NCBI RefSeq assembly: GCF_000724545.1
Contig: NZ_JHBV01000049.1
Location: forward strand, 62,001-126,000
Reading direction: 5' to 3'
Length of the DNA stretch: 64,000 nucleotides
Source of the DNA: Aureispira sp. CCB-QB1
GTDB lineage: Bacteria > Bacteroidota > Bacteroidia > Chitinophagales > Saprospiraceae
The notes beneath the pieces are model-generated. The model was not told the DNA's origin. It did no database searches and saw only the letters and a list, made by a program, of their open reading frames with translations. Shown one piece after another: positions 53,148 through 61,697 of the stretch. How positions within the stretch are numbered: position 1 is the first letter of the stretch; each line of letters starts with the position of its first letter. The translations under genes were made by a program, and so were the position numbers.

Positions 53148-53684
53148 ATGCTAGAGCCTATTGATCCCAACACTGAATTTATCGGGCAATCTGCATTTAA
53201 TCCTATTTTCGCCAAACCTAATTTTATTAAGAAAAACCTCCTAAAAATGCTCGAAGAGGAGGGGATTGCGGACCCTAAACTAGAGGAGTGGTATAAGCTA
53301 GATATTTTAATTCGATTTTATAAAAGAATTGAAAGAGAGTATGGTGTAAATACCATTTTTGAGCTAGGCAAATCTGCGGCAGATGAAATTGTAACGCCCG
53401 AAGGCTTGGAGACATTGGATAAGTTTTTAGAGGTATTAGGTCCAATGTATGATATGAATCATAGAAATGGATACGCAGGTTATTTCAAATGTATAGAACA
53501 CAACAAAGAAGAGAAAAAAGTAATTATAGAAACCTATACGCCTTATGTCAATGATGGTCTTAGAGGGCTTTTTATATCATTTATTCGTTTGTATAAAACT
53601 GGGGTAAGAGTGGTTCGCGATGAAGAAAAATCTACGATTGTGAATGGAGTGGAAAATAACTGGTATATTGTCTCTTACCATTAA
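53148..53684 (+). CDS. Hypothetical protein encoded with an ankyrin protein
   Basis: 178 residues, no signal peptide. The sequence is a mixed alpha/beta protein: a charged helical start (FIKKNLLKMLEEEGIADPKLEEWYKLDIL), then FYKRIEREYGVNTIFELGKSAADE, a predicted beta part (YAGYFKCIEHNKEEKKVIIETYTPY) and a helix GLRGLFISFIRLYK. I do not recognise it; it faintly recalls sensor-like domains of the 4-vinyl-reductase/heme-NO type. The ankyrin gene starts 11 bases after its stop, so the two are surely co-transcribed. Confidence 0.72.
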   Translation: MLEPIDPNTEFIGQSAFNPIFAKPNFIKKNLLKMLEEEGIADPKLEEWYKLDILIRFYKRIEREYGVNTIFELGKSAADEIVTPEGLETLDKFLEVLGPMYDMNHRNGYAGYFKCIEHNKEEKKVIIETYTPYVNDGLRGLFISFIRLYKTGVRVVRDEEKSTIVNGVENNWYIVSYH

Positions 53685-53695
53685 CGAATCACAAT

Positions 53696-54745
53696 ATGGC
53701 AAGAAAAAGAAAAACGCTTCCTAAAAATTTTGAGACACTCTTAAAAGAAGCAAGTATAGAGGAGTTAATCAAGGTATTTGATAAATGTGAATTGGACGCA
53801 TATGGAGGTTATGGCAAAAAAACAGCACTGGCGTTTGACCAATGTCCACATGAGTTAGCGAAGTGGTTGGTCGAGCATGGTGCGAATTTAAAAGCAAGAG
53901 ATACTTGGGGAAATACGCCACTTCATAATAGAGCTAAAAGTCGTTTAGGAAATATTGAAAGTTTATTAGAACTTGGGGCAGATATTCATGATAATGGAAG
54001 TTCAATAGGGACTCCTTTGCACGCAGCAGTTTCTTCACACCATGTAAAAAATACCCAAATATTAGTAGAAAGGGGAGCTTCAATTGATGCTTTGAATAGA
54101 GATAACTTAACTCCTTTAGAGTTGACCTTAAGGTTTTGTCAGAATGTTACTATCATTCGTGTACTTGAAATTGCTAAAATTCTGATCAATGCAAAAGCAA
54201 CATTAAGCCCATTGACTAAAAAATTGGTTAGAGAAATCGGAGAACAATTTGAGTTTCACAGAAATAACTTTAATCAAGATCTTGTTGATGAGGTAAGCAA
54301 TGCTCTAGACGAGCTATATATTTTATTTGATGTTACTCCTGTAAAAAGAAGAAGAATACATGACGGAAAATCACCTATTTCTGTACAAGCAACAACCTGG
54401 CAGCAACAACATCAAGAGCTTTGGAATTTCTTAGTTCCCTCTAGTGGACCAGCTCAAACAATTCAAGGAGAAGTAATTCGAATTTCTGGTCGAATTGCCA
54501 ATGAATTGGATGGAAATGGTGGCATAAATTGGGATAGTGATTACAAAAGAATGGCAGATGCTTTCTACGAGTTTGTTCAGTTTGGGCAAGAAATTGAACA
54601 AGATATTTTGAAAGAACTTACAGGACTGATTAAAGAGATTAAACGAAAATCGGGGAGCACAGCAAGGTTGTGTGAAATTGCTGTGAAGTGGATTCGTTTA
54701 AATCCTACTCCAATTCAGCTGGAAACCATCAATTACGACCGATAG
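53696..54745 (+). CDS. Ankyrin-repeat protein
   Basis: 349 residues. A very basic N-terminus (ARKRKTLPK) precedes about four ankyrin repeats at about 25-165 (CPHELAKWLVEHGANLKARDTWGNTPLHNRAKS, IGTPLHAAVSSHHVKNTQILVERGASIDALNRDNLTPLEL). The second half is helical with no recognised domain (WQQQHQELWNFLVPSSGPAQTIQGEVIRIS, then several amphipathic helices). The lack of a signal peptide puts it in the cytoplasm. Bacterial ankyrin proteins next to small unknown proteins are at times immunity or anti-toxin partners; nothing here proves that. Confidence 0.85.
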   Translation: MARKRKTLPKNFETLLKEASIEELIKVFDKCELDAYGGYGKKTALAFDQCPHELAKWLVEHGANLKARDTWGNTPLHNRAKSRLGNIESLLELGADIHDNGSSIGTPLHAAVSSHHVKNTQILVERGASIDALNRDNLTPLELTLRFCQNVTIIRVLEIAKILINAKATLSPLTKKLVREIGEQFEFHRNNFNQDLVDEVSNALDELYILFDVTPVKRRRIHDGKSPISVQATTWQQQHQELWNFLVPSSGPAQTIQGEVIRISGRIANELDGNGGINWDSDYKRMADAFYEFVQFGQEIEQDILKELTGLIKEIKRKSGSTARLCEIAVKWIRLNPTPIQLETINYDR

Positions 54746-54832
54746 AACCCTTATAAAAGGATTAAGAGAGATATTGTAAATTCTTATTGGCGATAACATA
54801 TTAATATCGAATGATCAAAGAATCATGATTTT

Positions 54833-55312
54833 ATGAACGCAATTATAAAAAAAACTAGTTACGAAATAGATATAGTAGTAGAACGAACGCTAGCAGATGT
54901 TTTTAGTTTTTTTAGTGATTTGCAAAATCATGTGCATTTGCACCCTTTGCTCAAAAGTGTAAGAATTGCACAACAGTTTCGGGATGAAGAAGGGCAAAAT
55001 GTGACGATATTTGAAATTCAAGAACGGGTAAAAGTATGGAAATCTATTTTTATCCCTAAAACTTATTTGGCACATCGCGTTTTATTAGAAGAAGAAAATA
55101 CATGCATTTTTACAGTAAGAAGCTTTCCTAGTATTTCCCTATCTTGCACTTATCAATTCACAGCAAGTAATACTAATCATACTCATATCTTAGAACAAGT
55201 AACGATAAACGCCCCCTTAGGTCTATCAAGTTTTGTTACCAAAACCGCACGAAACGCTCATCTCACCTTGTTAAGACAATTAAAACAATACCTAGAAAAA
55301 AAGAATAACTGA
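54833..55312 (+). CDS. SRPBCC (START-like) domain protein
   Basis: 159 residues, a single SRPBCC fold with the polyketide-cyclase pattern: VVERTLADVFSFFSDLQNHVHLHPLLKSVR at the N-terminus, alternating strands in the middle (FEIQERVKVWKSIFIPKTYLA) and a long C-terminal helix (TARNAHLTLLRQLKQYL). The fold makes a deep hydrophobic pocket for lipids or polycyclic ligands. The ligand is unknown. It lies 42 bases ahead of the ORF region of a membrane protein gene on the same strand, with which it may be co-transcribed. Confidence 0.82.
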   Translation: MNAIIKKTSYEIDIVVERTLADVFSFFSDLQNHVHLHPLLKSVRIAQQFRDEEGQNVTIFEIQERVKVWKSIFIPKTYLAHRVLLEEENTCIFTVRSFPSISLSCTYQFTASNTNHTHILEQVTINAPLGLSSFVTKTARNAHLTLLRQLKQYLEKKNN

Positions 55313-55389
55313 TCATCTCTTAAGGAGGTTTTCAGCTTTTTAAAACTAAGCTTGTGTTCACTAAGAGTCAAGCTACTAAAAAGTATTGT

Positions 55390-55803
55390 ATGAAACGCAG
55401 AACTTGTTCTTATCAGCAATCTCGTATTGCTATGGCTGTATTTGGTGGTATGGCATTTATATTAGGCATAACAACGATATTTCACCCTAGTTATATGGTA
55501 GAGCGTTTGAACCTATTTTCGGTTGATACAACTGAGTTGAGATCAATTATTGTTTTGAGTGGTATTGCTTCAACAAATATGGGAGCTTACTATTTATACA
55601 TGGCTTACCATAGAGTGATTATTTTTTTTAAGATAACCATTGTTTTTAGGTTATTGATCACAGTACCTGTATTGGTCTATTGGTGTGTCGTTCAGGATCA
55701 AGATGCACTTTTGTTAATCGCTTTGTGGGAAGGATTTGGGGCTTTATGGGTTTTATTGGCTTTGATTTATGATAACAATCGTCTGTTAACAAAAGGGAGC
55801 TAA
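55390..55803 (+). CDS. Hypothetical four-helix membrane protein
   Basis: 137 residues from the ATG at 55390; an in-frame GTG at 55354 is less likely. Four membrane segments lie at about 14-31, 47-66, 74-94 and 102-122 (AVFGGMAFILGITTIF, IIVLSGIASTNMGAYYLYMAY, FFKITIVFRLLITVPVLVYW, LLIALWEGFGALWVLLALI). The pattern resembles small bacterial DoxX- or DUF-type proteins but is not specific. It lies just behind the SRPBCC gene. Confidence 0.7.
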   Translation: MKRRTCSYQQSRIAMAVFGGMAFILGITTIFHPSYMVERLNLFSVDTTELRSIIVLSGIASTNMGAYYLYMAYHRVIIFFKITIVFRLLITVPVLVYWCVVQDQDALLLIALWEGFGALWVLLALIYDNNRLLTKGS

Positions 55804-55843
55804 GTGCCAATCGTTTCAAGAAGCAGGCTAAATACATATTTTG

Positions 55844-55876
55844 TTGATAAATTAAAGGGCATAATTATTATCTTTG
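55844..55876 (+). promoter_or_regulatory. Promoter of the MORN/TonB lipoprotein gene
   Basis: TTG (55844-55846), spacer 22, TATCTTTG (55869-55876) is a full match to the Bacteroidota consensus. The box overlaps an apparent in-frame TTG at 55874, which shows that the upstream open frame is untranslated and that the ATG at 55949 is the start. Confidence 0.7.
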
Positions 55877-55948
55877 TCACTTTGTACTGACTTGTTGTCG
55901 GCACAAAACGATCTCTATTTTACTGAAACCAAAACTAAATCAAACAAC

Positions 55949-56899
55949 ATGAAACAATTAATGGCATTAATTGCTCTTTCTATTTTAGTTGTCAATTGTA
56001 ATTCGACTCAGAAAGCAACTAAAACAACTGCTGAAAAAAATCCCTATGAAAATGCTTACGACGACTTTTTAGAACCAACGGAGACAAAAGTATATGCGTG
56101 GTATTTGGGGATAAATTCTGTCAGGGGAGAAGAAGCGTATATTGTAAGAAGTATTTACCCTGAAAAAAGGCAAATTACCTCCTTAAGTACATATAAATAT
56201 GAGGATAGGGACGTTTTGCATGGTTCGTATATGAGTTGGTCAGATGATGGACTTAAAACTTCGGAAGGGAATTATAAGAACAATTACAAAGAAGGTATCT
56301 GGAAATTCTACAGTTATGGAAAGCTTTATTCTGAAGGAATATATACCAAAGGAGAAAAACAAGGACTTTGGAAGTATTATTACCAAAATGGAAAGGTGGA
56401 AAGTGAACTTTATTGGAAGGATGATTTGCGAGAAGGTGCTTTTGTGGAATACGATACGTTGGGGATGGTAGTGAATGAAGGTATGTATAAAGCAGACTCT
56501 ATCATTCAACAAACATTGGAAGTAGAGGAAGCAGAATTGAGTGAGAATGATGTTATTGTAGATGAAATGCCACGATTCCCTGGTTGTGAAGCAGAAGAGG
56601 GCGACCATAAGGCTAAGAAAAAGTGTGCCGATCAAAAGCTATTGAAGTTTATTTATAGCAATATTCAATATCCTTCATTTGCTCGTGAAAATGCTGCGGA
56701 GGGTATGGTTGTGATTAGTTTTACGGTTATGGAGGATGGAAGGATTGTCGATGTTCGTGCGATTAGGGGAATCTGTGAACCATTGGAAAAAGAGTGTCTT
56801 CGGTTAGTTCGTCTGATGCCGCAATGGATTCCTGGGCGACAGAATGGGAAAGAGGTTCGTGTCAAGTATAATTTGCCTGTTCGCTTTAAGCTAAATTAG
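55949..56899 (+). CDS. Lipoprotein with MORN-type repeats and TonB C-terminal domain
   Basis: 316 residues from the ATG at 55949. The signal peptide ends in a lipobox (VVNC, Cys16). Four MORN_2/YwqK-like repeats (about 85-175) are of the kind GIWKFYSYGKLYSEGIYTKGEKQ and GLWKYYYQNGKVESELYWKDD. A short linker with the pattern DEMPRFPGCE follows, then a TonB C-terminal domain (about 230-316: YPSFARENAAEGMVVISFTVMEDGRIVDV, ending VKYNLPVRFKLN). This combination is widespread in Bacteroidota as a periplasmic TonB-like energy-transfer or stress protein. It is a lipoprotein rather than an anchored TonB, so the energising partner is unclear. Confidence 0.92.
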   Translation: MKQLMALIALSILVVNCNSTQKATKTTAEKNPYENAYDDFLEPTETKVYAWYLGINSVRGEEAYIVRSIYPEKRQITSLSTYKYEDRDVLHGSYMSWSDDGLKTSEGNYKNNYKEGIWKFYSYGKLYSEGIYTKGEKQGLWKYYYQNGKVESELYWKDDLREGAFVEYDTLGMVVNEGMYKADSIIQQTLEVEEAELSENDVIVDEMPRFPGCEAEEGDHKAKKKCADQKLLKFIYSNIQYPSFARENAAEGMVVISFTVMEDGRIVDVRAIRGICEPLEKECLRLVRLMPQWIPGRQNGKEVRVKYNLPVRFKLN

Positions 56900-56923
56900 T
56901 CTTAAAATGTAACTAAGAGAATT

Positions 56924-57247
56924 ATGAATATAGAACTGTTATATGTTCTTATTGCCATACTAATCTGGACTGTTGGCTATTGTCACACAGGACGATTTGT
57001 ACGCCCCAAATGGAAGATACCTGGAAAGTTTATTTTTTATGTAAGTATTTCTTTTCTTCTGGCAAATTGGATTGGACACTGGAGTTTTTTATTTATCATA
57101 GGACATCCTTTGATTGGATTGTTGTTTCACATTAAAGTATGCAAAGCGAATAACATTGATTGGGTAACTTGTCATCCTCAAGAAAAATATCTTCAATTGC
57201 AAGAGCAATGGGCAAAAGGAGATTTTAGTAAATCGAAAAAACAATAG
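56924..57247 (+). CDS. Small hypothetical membrane protein
   Basis: 107 residues with two to three membrane segments at about 3-20, 35-50 and 55-72 (YVLIAILIWTVGYC, FIFYVSISFLLANWIGHW, FLFIIGHPLIGLLFHI), then a polar C-terminal tail (EKYLQLQEQWAKGDFSKSKKQ). No family recognised. It starts 24 bases after the MORN/TonB gene and is probably in the same transcript. Confidence 0.65.
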   Translation: MNIELLYVLIAILIWTVGYCHTGRFVRPKWKIPGKFIFYVSISFLLANWIGHWSFLFIIGHPLIGLLFHIKVCKANNIDWVTCHPQEKYLQLQEQWAKGDFSKSKKQ

Positions 57248-57411
57248 AATTCGTCGTAAATATATATATAGATAGTTGTTTTGTTCCTGTTGAAACAGAA
57301 AAGTTACTACATTTAGTCATAGCTAGAATAGCTTAAAAAATGAAGCCAAATTGGCTTTGTTAGAATAAATTGTCAACATCTAATTGCACATTGGAATAAA
57401 ATAGTTAATCA

Positions 57412-58149
57412 ATGAAATACACATTCTACGTTTGGCTAATCGTGATAGGCGCTTGTAGCCCTGCCTTTAGTCAAAAAACTCCTTTAAGTCCTTTGTATAA
57501 TCCTGCCAAAAAGAACTTGATACAATCTGAGACATCTGAAATGGATTGGTTTATGCTCAATGATTCTCTAAAAATACCGATAGGAAACATTCAAACTAAA
57601 ATTCAAAGAGACAAAGAAAAGATACAGATTATCAAAACAATAAGCATGAAGCAATCCCCTGTACAATGGATCGATAGTACGGTTGTTGGGGTATTGAACT
57701 TTGAGCCCATTTATCATTCTTCTTTTAATGCTCAAAGAGATATGGTTTTGAATTTTGGAGAAAAGGTAACAGGGTATTATTTAGACAAAAAAACAGCCAT
57801 TAAAACTCCTATTTCTGAGAAAACAAACGCCTCTTTTTTTGATAGTAATTTTTATCCTGAACTCGTAAGATTGTTGCCACTTAAAAACGGTTATTCTAAT
57901 ACCATATCGATTTTTGATTATAACCCTACTGCAAAAATTGGGGTTGTTAGAGCTACAATTAGAAGTGTGAAAAAAATGACGATTTCTTTTAAAGGAAAGA
58001 AAAAACAAGTTTGGGTCGTAGAAACAACAGATGATATTTCTAATAACTCAACAGTAAGCACGTATTATATCGATAGAACTTCAAGAAAAATACTGAAACA
58101 AGAAATAGATTTAGGGGATAGAAAAATGGTCATGGAATCAGTTGAATAA
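57412..58149 (+). CDS. Hypothetical secreted protein (DUF3108-like)
   Basis: 245 residues. The signal peptide ends PAFS. The mature part is beta-rich: repeated strands such as KIQIIKTISMKQSPVQWIDSTVV, MTISFKGKKKQVWVVETTDD and STVSTYYIDRTSRKILKQEID suggest a lipocalin-like barrel. The closing pattern, in which residues convert to a YID-(R/K)-x-(S/T)-x-x-I-L-K strand, recalls DUF3108 proteins of Bacteroidota; this is tentative. A strong terminator follows immediately. Confidence 0.72.
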   Translation: MKYTFYVWLIVIGACSPAFSQKTPLSPLYNPAKKNLIQSETSEMDWFMLNDSLKIPIGNIQTKIQRDKEKIQIIKTISMKQSPVQWIDSTVVGVLNFEPIYHSSFNAQRDMVLNFGEKVTGYYLDKKTAIKTPISEKTNASFFDSNFYPELVRLLPLKNGYSNTISIFDYNPTAKIGVVRATIRSVKKMTISFKGKKKQVWVVETTDDISNNSTVSTYYIDRTSRKILKQEIDLGDRKMVMESVE

Positions 58150-58150
58150 G

Positions 58151-58180
58151 AAAATAGGGAGCATTGCTCCCTATTTTCTT
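58151..58180. terminator. Strong terminator between convergent genes
   Basis: AAAATAGGGAGC (58151-58162) and GCTCCCTATTTT (58166-58177) are a perfect 12-bp stem with an ATT loop. The T tract is on the plus strand and the A tract allows use from the other side too. Confidence 0.8.
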
Positions 58181-58215
58181 ACTATGAATTTGTTATAGAT
58201 GCCAAAAGACAAGCA

Positions 58216-58717
58216 TTACTTCTTTAGAGCAACTGGACAACCAACATCTAGAATAACTAATCGGTCTTTTTCTAATTTTAAGATAACCATTCTATCGGGT
58301 CTCGGACGGCCATGCTCCAAAATACTTAGTTCAATGTAATAACCTTGTTTTAGGATCGTGTCAAAGTCTGAGTGTTGTTTGAATTGTTCTAGCTTTTCGG
58401 GAGGAAGGTCTTTTTTCTTCAGACTCCAAGAAAATTTATTTTTCGTAGTTTTTTTTGCTAGAAGGGTCTGTTTCCCAGGTAATTAGAATGTTATTTTTTC
58501 TAAATTTGAATATGGTGTTCCATTTTTTGAGTGTTTTAATATAGCTTGCATTTTTCTTTTGACTACATAGACTTAGTGCTTGAGTTGCTTCGTAGTCAAC
58601 AACCCATTTGCCAAGTATTGAATGAGCAATCTTACTAAGATCTTGCGCTTTGGAGGAATAAGAACCGATTAAAAGTAGTGTTAAAAATAGGAGGGAACGT
58701 GCAAAAAAAGTATTCAT
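58216..58717 (-). pseudogene. Small secreted protein gene interrupted by a frameshift at an A8 run
   Basis: The frame from the ATG at 58717 (MNTFFARS..., a signal peptide ending SSKA) stops at 58436 after 93 codons. A second open frame continues from the same place to a stop at 58216-58218 with the same composition (NKFSWSLKKKDLPPEKLEQF, then YIELSILEHGRP and ILDVGCPVALKK). The switch is at a run of eight A on the minus strand (58449-58456). Removing one A joins them into a protein of 166 residues with a lipocalin-like strand pattern. It could be a true mutation, a phase-variable homopolymer, transcriptional slippage or a sequencing error. The product has no recognised family. Confidence 0.6.
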
Positions 58718-58781
58718 TAGAATTGATTTGTGAGAATAAAATGAGTGATTAATAATATCTATTATGGATTGCTTATGATTG

Positions 58782-59219
58782 CTATTTTGAGTCCATTAAA
58801 AAATCATCTAGAAGATCATTGTCTGGCAGAGCTTGTGTTTCAATATAAGAGGGGGAACGGATGATTTTTATGGTTTGATAATACGTGTAAATTCCAGCCA
58901 AAATATAAGGATATCCAACAAAAACAGCTCCTTCTTCTGGGAGAATTGCGGTGGTTAATATAGTTGTTCCTATAATTAAGCCTCCATTGACTAAAAACAA
59001 AAAAAACTTAAGGATTGTCCAAACAATATTGGGAGATCGAAGTGATGCCGAAGCAATGATATAGCCCATCGTTATTGGAACTGCTGCTATTAGGGCGAGT
59101 GTAAGAATAATGATAATGGCTTCTCCTTGAATACGTCTTGTAGTACTTGTATATGCAATGCCCGAAATAGCAAGTGCGACTAAAGTTAGTATAAAGGTAT
59201 TGATTAATACTTTTCTCAT
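58782..59219 (-). CDS. Hypothetical four-helix membrane protein
   Basis: 145 residues from the ATG at 59219; an in-frame GTG at 59324 would add a further hydrophobic segment and is possible. Membrane segments lie at about 5-25, 37-60, 68-90 and 95-115 (INTFILTLVALAISGIAY, AIIIILTLALIAAVPITMGYIIA, TILKFFLFLVNGGLIIGTTIL). A soluble acidic tail ends DNDLLDDFLMDSK. No family was recognised. It sits next to the frameshifted gene on the same strand. Confidence 0.65.
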   Translation of the reverse strand: MRKVLINTFILTLVALAISGIAYTSTTRRIQGEAIIIILTLALIAAVPITMGYIIASASLRSPNIVWTILKFFLFLVNGGLIIGTTILTTAILPEEGAVFVGYPYILAGIYTYYQTIKIIRSPSYIETQALPDNDLLDDFLMDSK

Positions 59220-59454
59220 AGAGTTCTTAAAATTTGAATGCCCTGTAGCAAAAATTAAAAGTAAGTAAGCAAGAAAAATGATAATAAAAATAAGTCTATT
59301 TTTAGCTATATTTTTTCTAAACACTTGCTTCTTAAAAAACTATTTATAATCAATGTTGTCAGAGTATAACATTTTTACATGTACAGTTCAAAGAGGAAAT
59401 AAAGGATTATAATAGTAATTTAGAAAATAACCATCAATTGTAGTATTTAATAAT

Positions 59455-59583
59455 GAAGTTGTTTAAAACTGCGTCTTTTTTAATATGAGTATACCCCTAA
59501 AGGTAGCTATTTGACAAAATCCAACGCAAAGTAGGACAAAAAGTGATTTCATATTTGATTATTACTTAATTTTAAACAACTTC
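59455..59583. repeat. 14-bp perfect inverted repeat 129 bp apart
   Basis: GAAGTTGTTTAAAA (59455-59468) and TTTTAAACAACTTC (59570-59583) are exact reverse complements flanking AT-rich DNA with no open frame. This could be the ends of a small non-autonomous element unrelated to the main palindrome family. Confidence 0.5.
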
Positions 59584-59649
59584 AAAACGAAAGACGTTCT
59601 ATACTATTGCTAAGAAAGTATGTAAGGTTGATATCACCCATAGAATAAT

Positions 59650-59677
59650 GGTTCAACCTTGTGGGGAAGGTTGAACC
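59650..59677. other. Perfect 11-bp hairpin without T tract
   Basis: GGTTCAACCTT (59650-59660) and AAGGTTGAACC (59667-59677) with loop GTGGGG. It is the only GC-rich structure in this gene-free interval, and no T run follows on either strand, so it is more like a structured RNA element or protein site than a terminator. Confidence 0.5.
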
Positions 59678-60072
59678 AGAGAAGAACTCACTCAATAATA
59701 TTTGGAGGTTGATATATTTTAATGATTTTGCTAAAAAACAAAATTTTGAGGAATTTGCTTTGTCTTGGATAGTGGCACTATCAACATAATAAAGATGAAA
59801 TGAGCAGCACGGATAAAAGGCTCACTTAAAAATTATTAGATAATAATTTCACAGAGCACTAAGGTCGATATTTAGAAATATAGAAACAAATCTCTATTTG
59901 TATTTAATAAGTTTTCTTTTAAAGGTTATTTTTTATTAATTAATTGACTATTATTTAGTTAAAAGCATATTTTTTAGTTTCTTAACATGATAATTGAACA
60001 TGTTACTACTTCGTAATTTGGACGAACTATATTAGTAAAGAGGTTTTCGTAAAAAAGCATAGTATAAAATAT

Positions 60073-61590
60073 ATGAAGAAACTAGTTGACTTGATTCAAT
60101 CTTTGTCTAAATCCGAAAAACGCTATTTCACACTAATGGCGGGCTTGCAAAAAGGAGAAAAAAATTACTTGGAATTGATGAATGCTATTTCAAAACAATC
60201 AATTTATAACGAAGCTCAGTTAATAAAAAAATTTAAAGGGAGGGCTTTTATGAAGAATTTTGGAGTGGCAAAAAGTGATCTATATAAGTTGATTCTGAAA
60301 AGTTTACGTCAATATCATAGTCAAAACTCTACCACAAGCCAGTTGGCAGATATGTTAAAAGATATTGAAATATTGTATCAAAAAGGGTTGTATGAACAAT
60401 GTCAGGGAGTTATTCAAAAAGGAATTAACTTAGCACATAAATCCGACAAGTTTTTATTTAAATCGTTGTTTATTTTTTGGGAACGAACCTTGAATCAAAC
60501 ACATTATTATAGTTTTGATGAAAAAATCATTGAACAAAGTTGGGCAGAAGTAGAAGGAGCGTTGCAACAAGCTGCTAGTTATAACAATTATTGGAGAGTA
60601 TCTAGCCTTTGTTTTCTGTATTATAAGAAATATAGTTTGTCTGGAGATAAATTATCAAAAAGAAAACTGGAACAGATGCAGTTGAATCCTTTGCTTCAAA
60701 AAGAGCAAGCAACTTCTTTTTTGGCTAGACAGCTTTTTTATAATACGCATATTTTTTTTTCACAAGTAGAAGGAAACTTAGATGACTCTTTGGTTTTTGC
60801 CAAGCAAATTGTCGACTTATTTGAGGCCAACCCAATTATTCTAAAAGACAATCTAAAATCCTATATTATTGTTTATCACAATTACATCAGTATCTTAATT
60901 GATGTAGGAGCATACCAAGAAGCAGAAGAAAAAATTGATTGGTTACCACAGATCTTTCAAAAATACGCCAAGCAAGCACCGAAAACCATTAAAATGTTAG
61001 TGTTTCGGTATGAGGCTTATTTAGAATTGACAATTGCCAACCGAACTTGCCAATTTGGTCGAGTCAAAGAGAAATTAGCTCGATTTCATGAGCAGTTAGA
61101 AGTATTTCGTGACGATATTGGTGCATTTGGCATTATGAAGATATACTATCAACTTTCTTATCTATATTTTTTGATGGAAGACTACAACAAATCACAAGAT
61201 TGTTGTTATAAAATTCTTCAGAATCAAAACTTAGATTGGAACAAAGAATCGTTTCATATCAACTTACTTTATTTATTAGCCCATTATGAATTAGGGAATG
61301 TTGATTTACAAGAAAGCATCGCAAGACGATTGCATCGGATGTTGCGGACGGAGAAAAATTTTTCAGAATTTGAAGCAATTCTATCGAATTTCGTGCGAAA
61401 GTTGCCACTAGTTTACAAGGATCAAGCACTAGAAAAACTATACAAAGAAACGTACGAACAACTTGATCAACTACCAGAAGAAGCTCGGAATAAAATCACG
61501 TTGGACAACTTCAATATTTTAATTTGGCTCCAAAGTAAAATAGAGCAAAAAAGCTTTGCACAGATGATACAACAGAATACAGAATTGTAA
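60073..61590 (+). CDS. Hypothetical helical-repeat (TPR-like) protein, paralogue 2
   Basis: 505 residues, no signal peptide. It shares the domain order of the 487-residue protein at 27028: the N-terminal motif LIQSLSKSEKRYFTLMA, the AFMKNFGVAKSDLYKLILKSLRQY helix region and the IEILYQKGLYEQCQGVIQKGINLAHK repeat. The rest is diverged helical hairpins (YHNYISILIDVGAYQEAEEKIDWLP, YKILQNQNLDWNKESFHINLLYLLAHYELGN). Only about one position in four agrees overall by eye, so these are old paralogues. The function is unknown. Confidence 0.8.
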   Translation: MKKLVDLIQSLSKSEKRYFTLMAGLQKGEKNYLELMNAISKQSIYNEAQLIKKFKGRAFMKNFGVAKSDLYKLILKSLRQYHSQNSTTSQLADMLKDIEILYQKGLYEQCQGVIQKGINLAHKSDKFLFKSLFIFWERTLNQTHYYSFDEKIIEQSWAEVEGALQQAASYNNYWRVSSLCFLYYKKYSLSGDKLSKRKLEQMQLNPLLQKEQATSFLARQLFYNTHIFFSQVEGNLDDSLVFAKQIVDLFEANPIILKDNLKSYIIVYHNYISILIDVGAYQEAEEKIDWLPQIFQKYAKQAPKTIKMLVFRYEAYLELTIANRTCQFGRVKEKLARFHEQLEVFRDDIGAFGIMKIYYQLSYLYFLMEDYNKSQDCCYKILQNQNLDWNKESFHINLLYLLAHYELGNVDLQESIARRLHRMLRTEKNFSEFEAILSNFVRKLPLVYKDQALEKLYKETYEQLDQLPEEARNKITLDNFNILIWLQSKIEQKSFAQMIQQNTEL

Positions 61591-61641
61591 TCAGAGGATA
61601 TACTTATTCGATTGTTTAGAAAGCAACAAGTATCGTAACGT

Positions 61642-61675
61642 AAAAAGCGACAGCCCAAAGGGGTGCCGCTTTTTG
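61642..61675. terminator. Terminator between convergent genes
   Basis: AAAAAGCG (61642-61649) and CGCTTTTT (61667-61674) with an inner CCC/GGG pairing; A and T tracts on both sides allow use from both strands. Confidence 0.75.
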
Positions 61676-61697
61676 TATCCGTTTGCAATGATTGCAA

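Larger units (their letters stand above)
59325..60072. other. Long gene-free interval with hairpins
   Basis: This 748-base AT-rich stretch has no open frame worth calling. Three structures are visible: inverted arms at 59455-59583, a perfect 11-bp hairpin at 59650-59677 and a small GATAGT/ACTATC hairpin at 59768-59782. TTACTACTTCGTAATT at about 60003 is a decayed palindrome arm. It may hold a small RNA as well as the promoter of the next gene. Confidence 0.45.

Noticed and set aside
55874-55948. TTG start for the MORN/TonB protein
   Set aside because: It overlaps the promoter -7 box and would move the lipobox into the middle of the protein.
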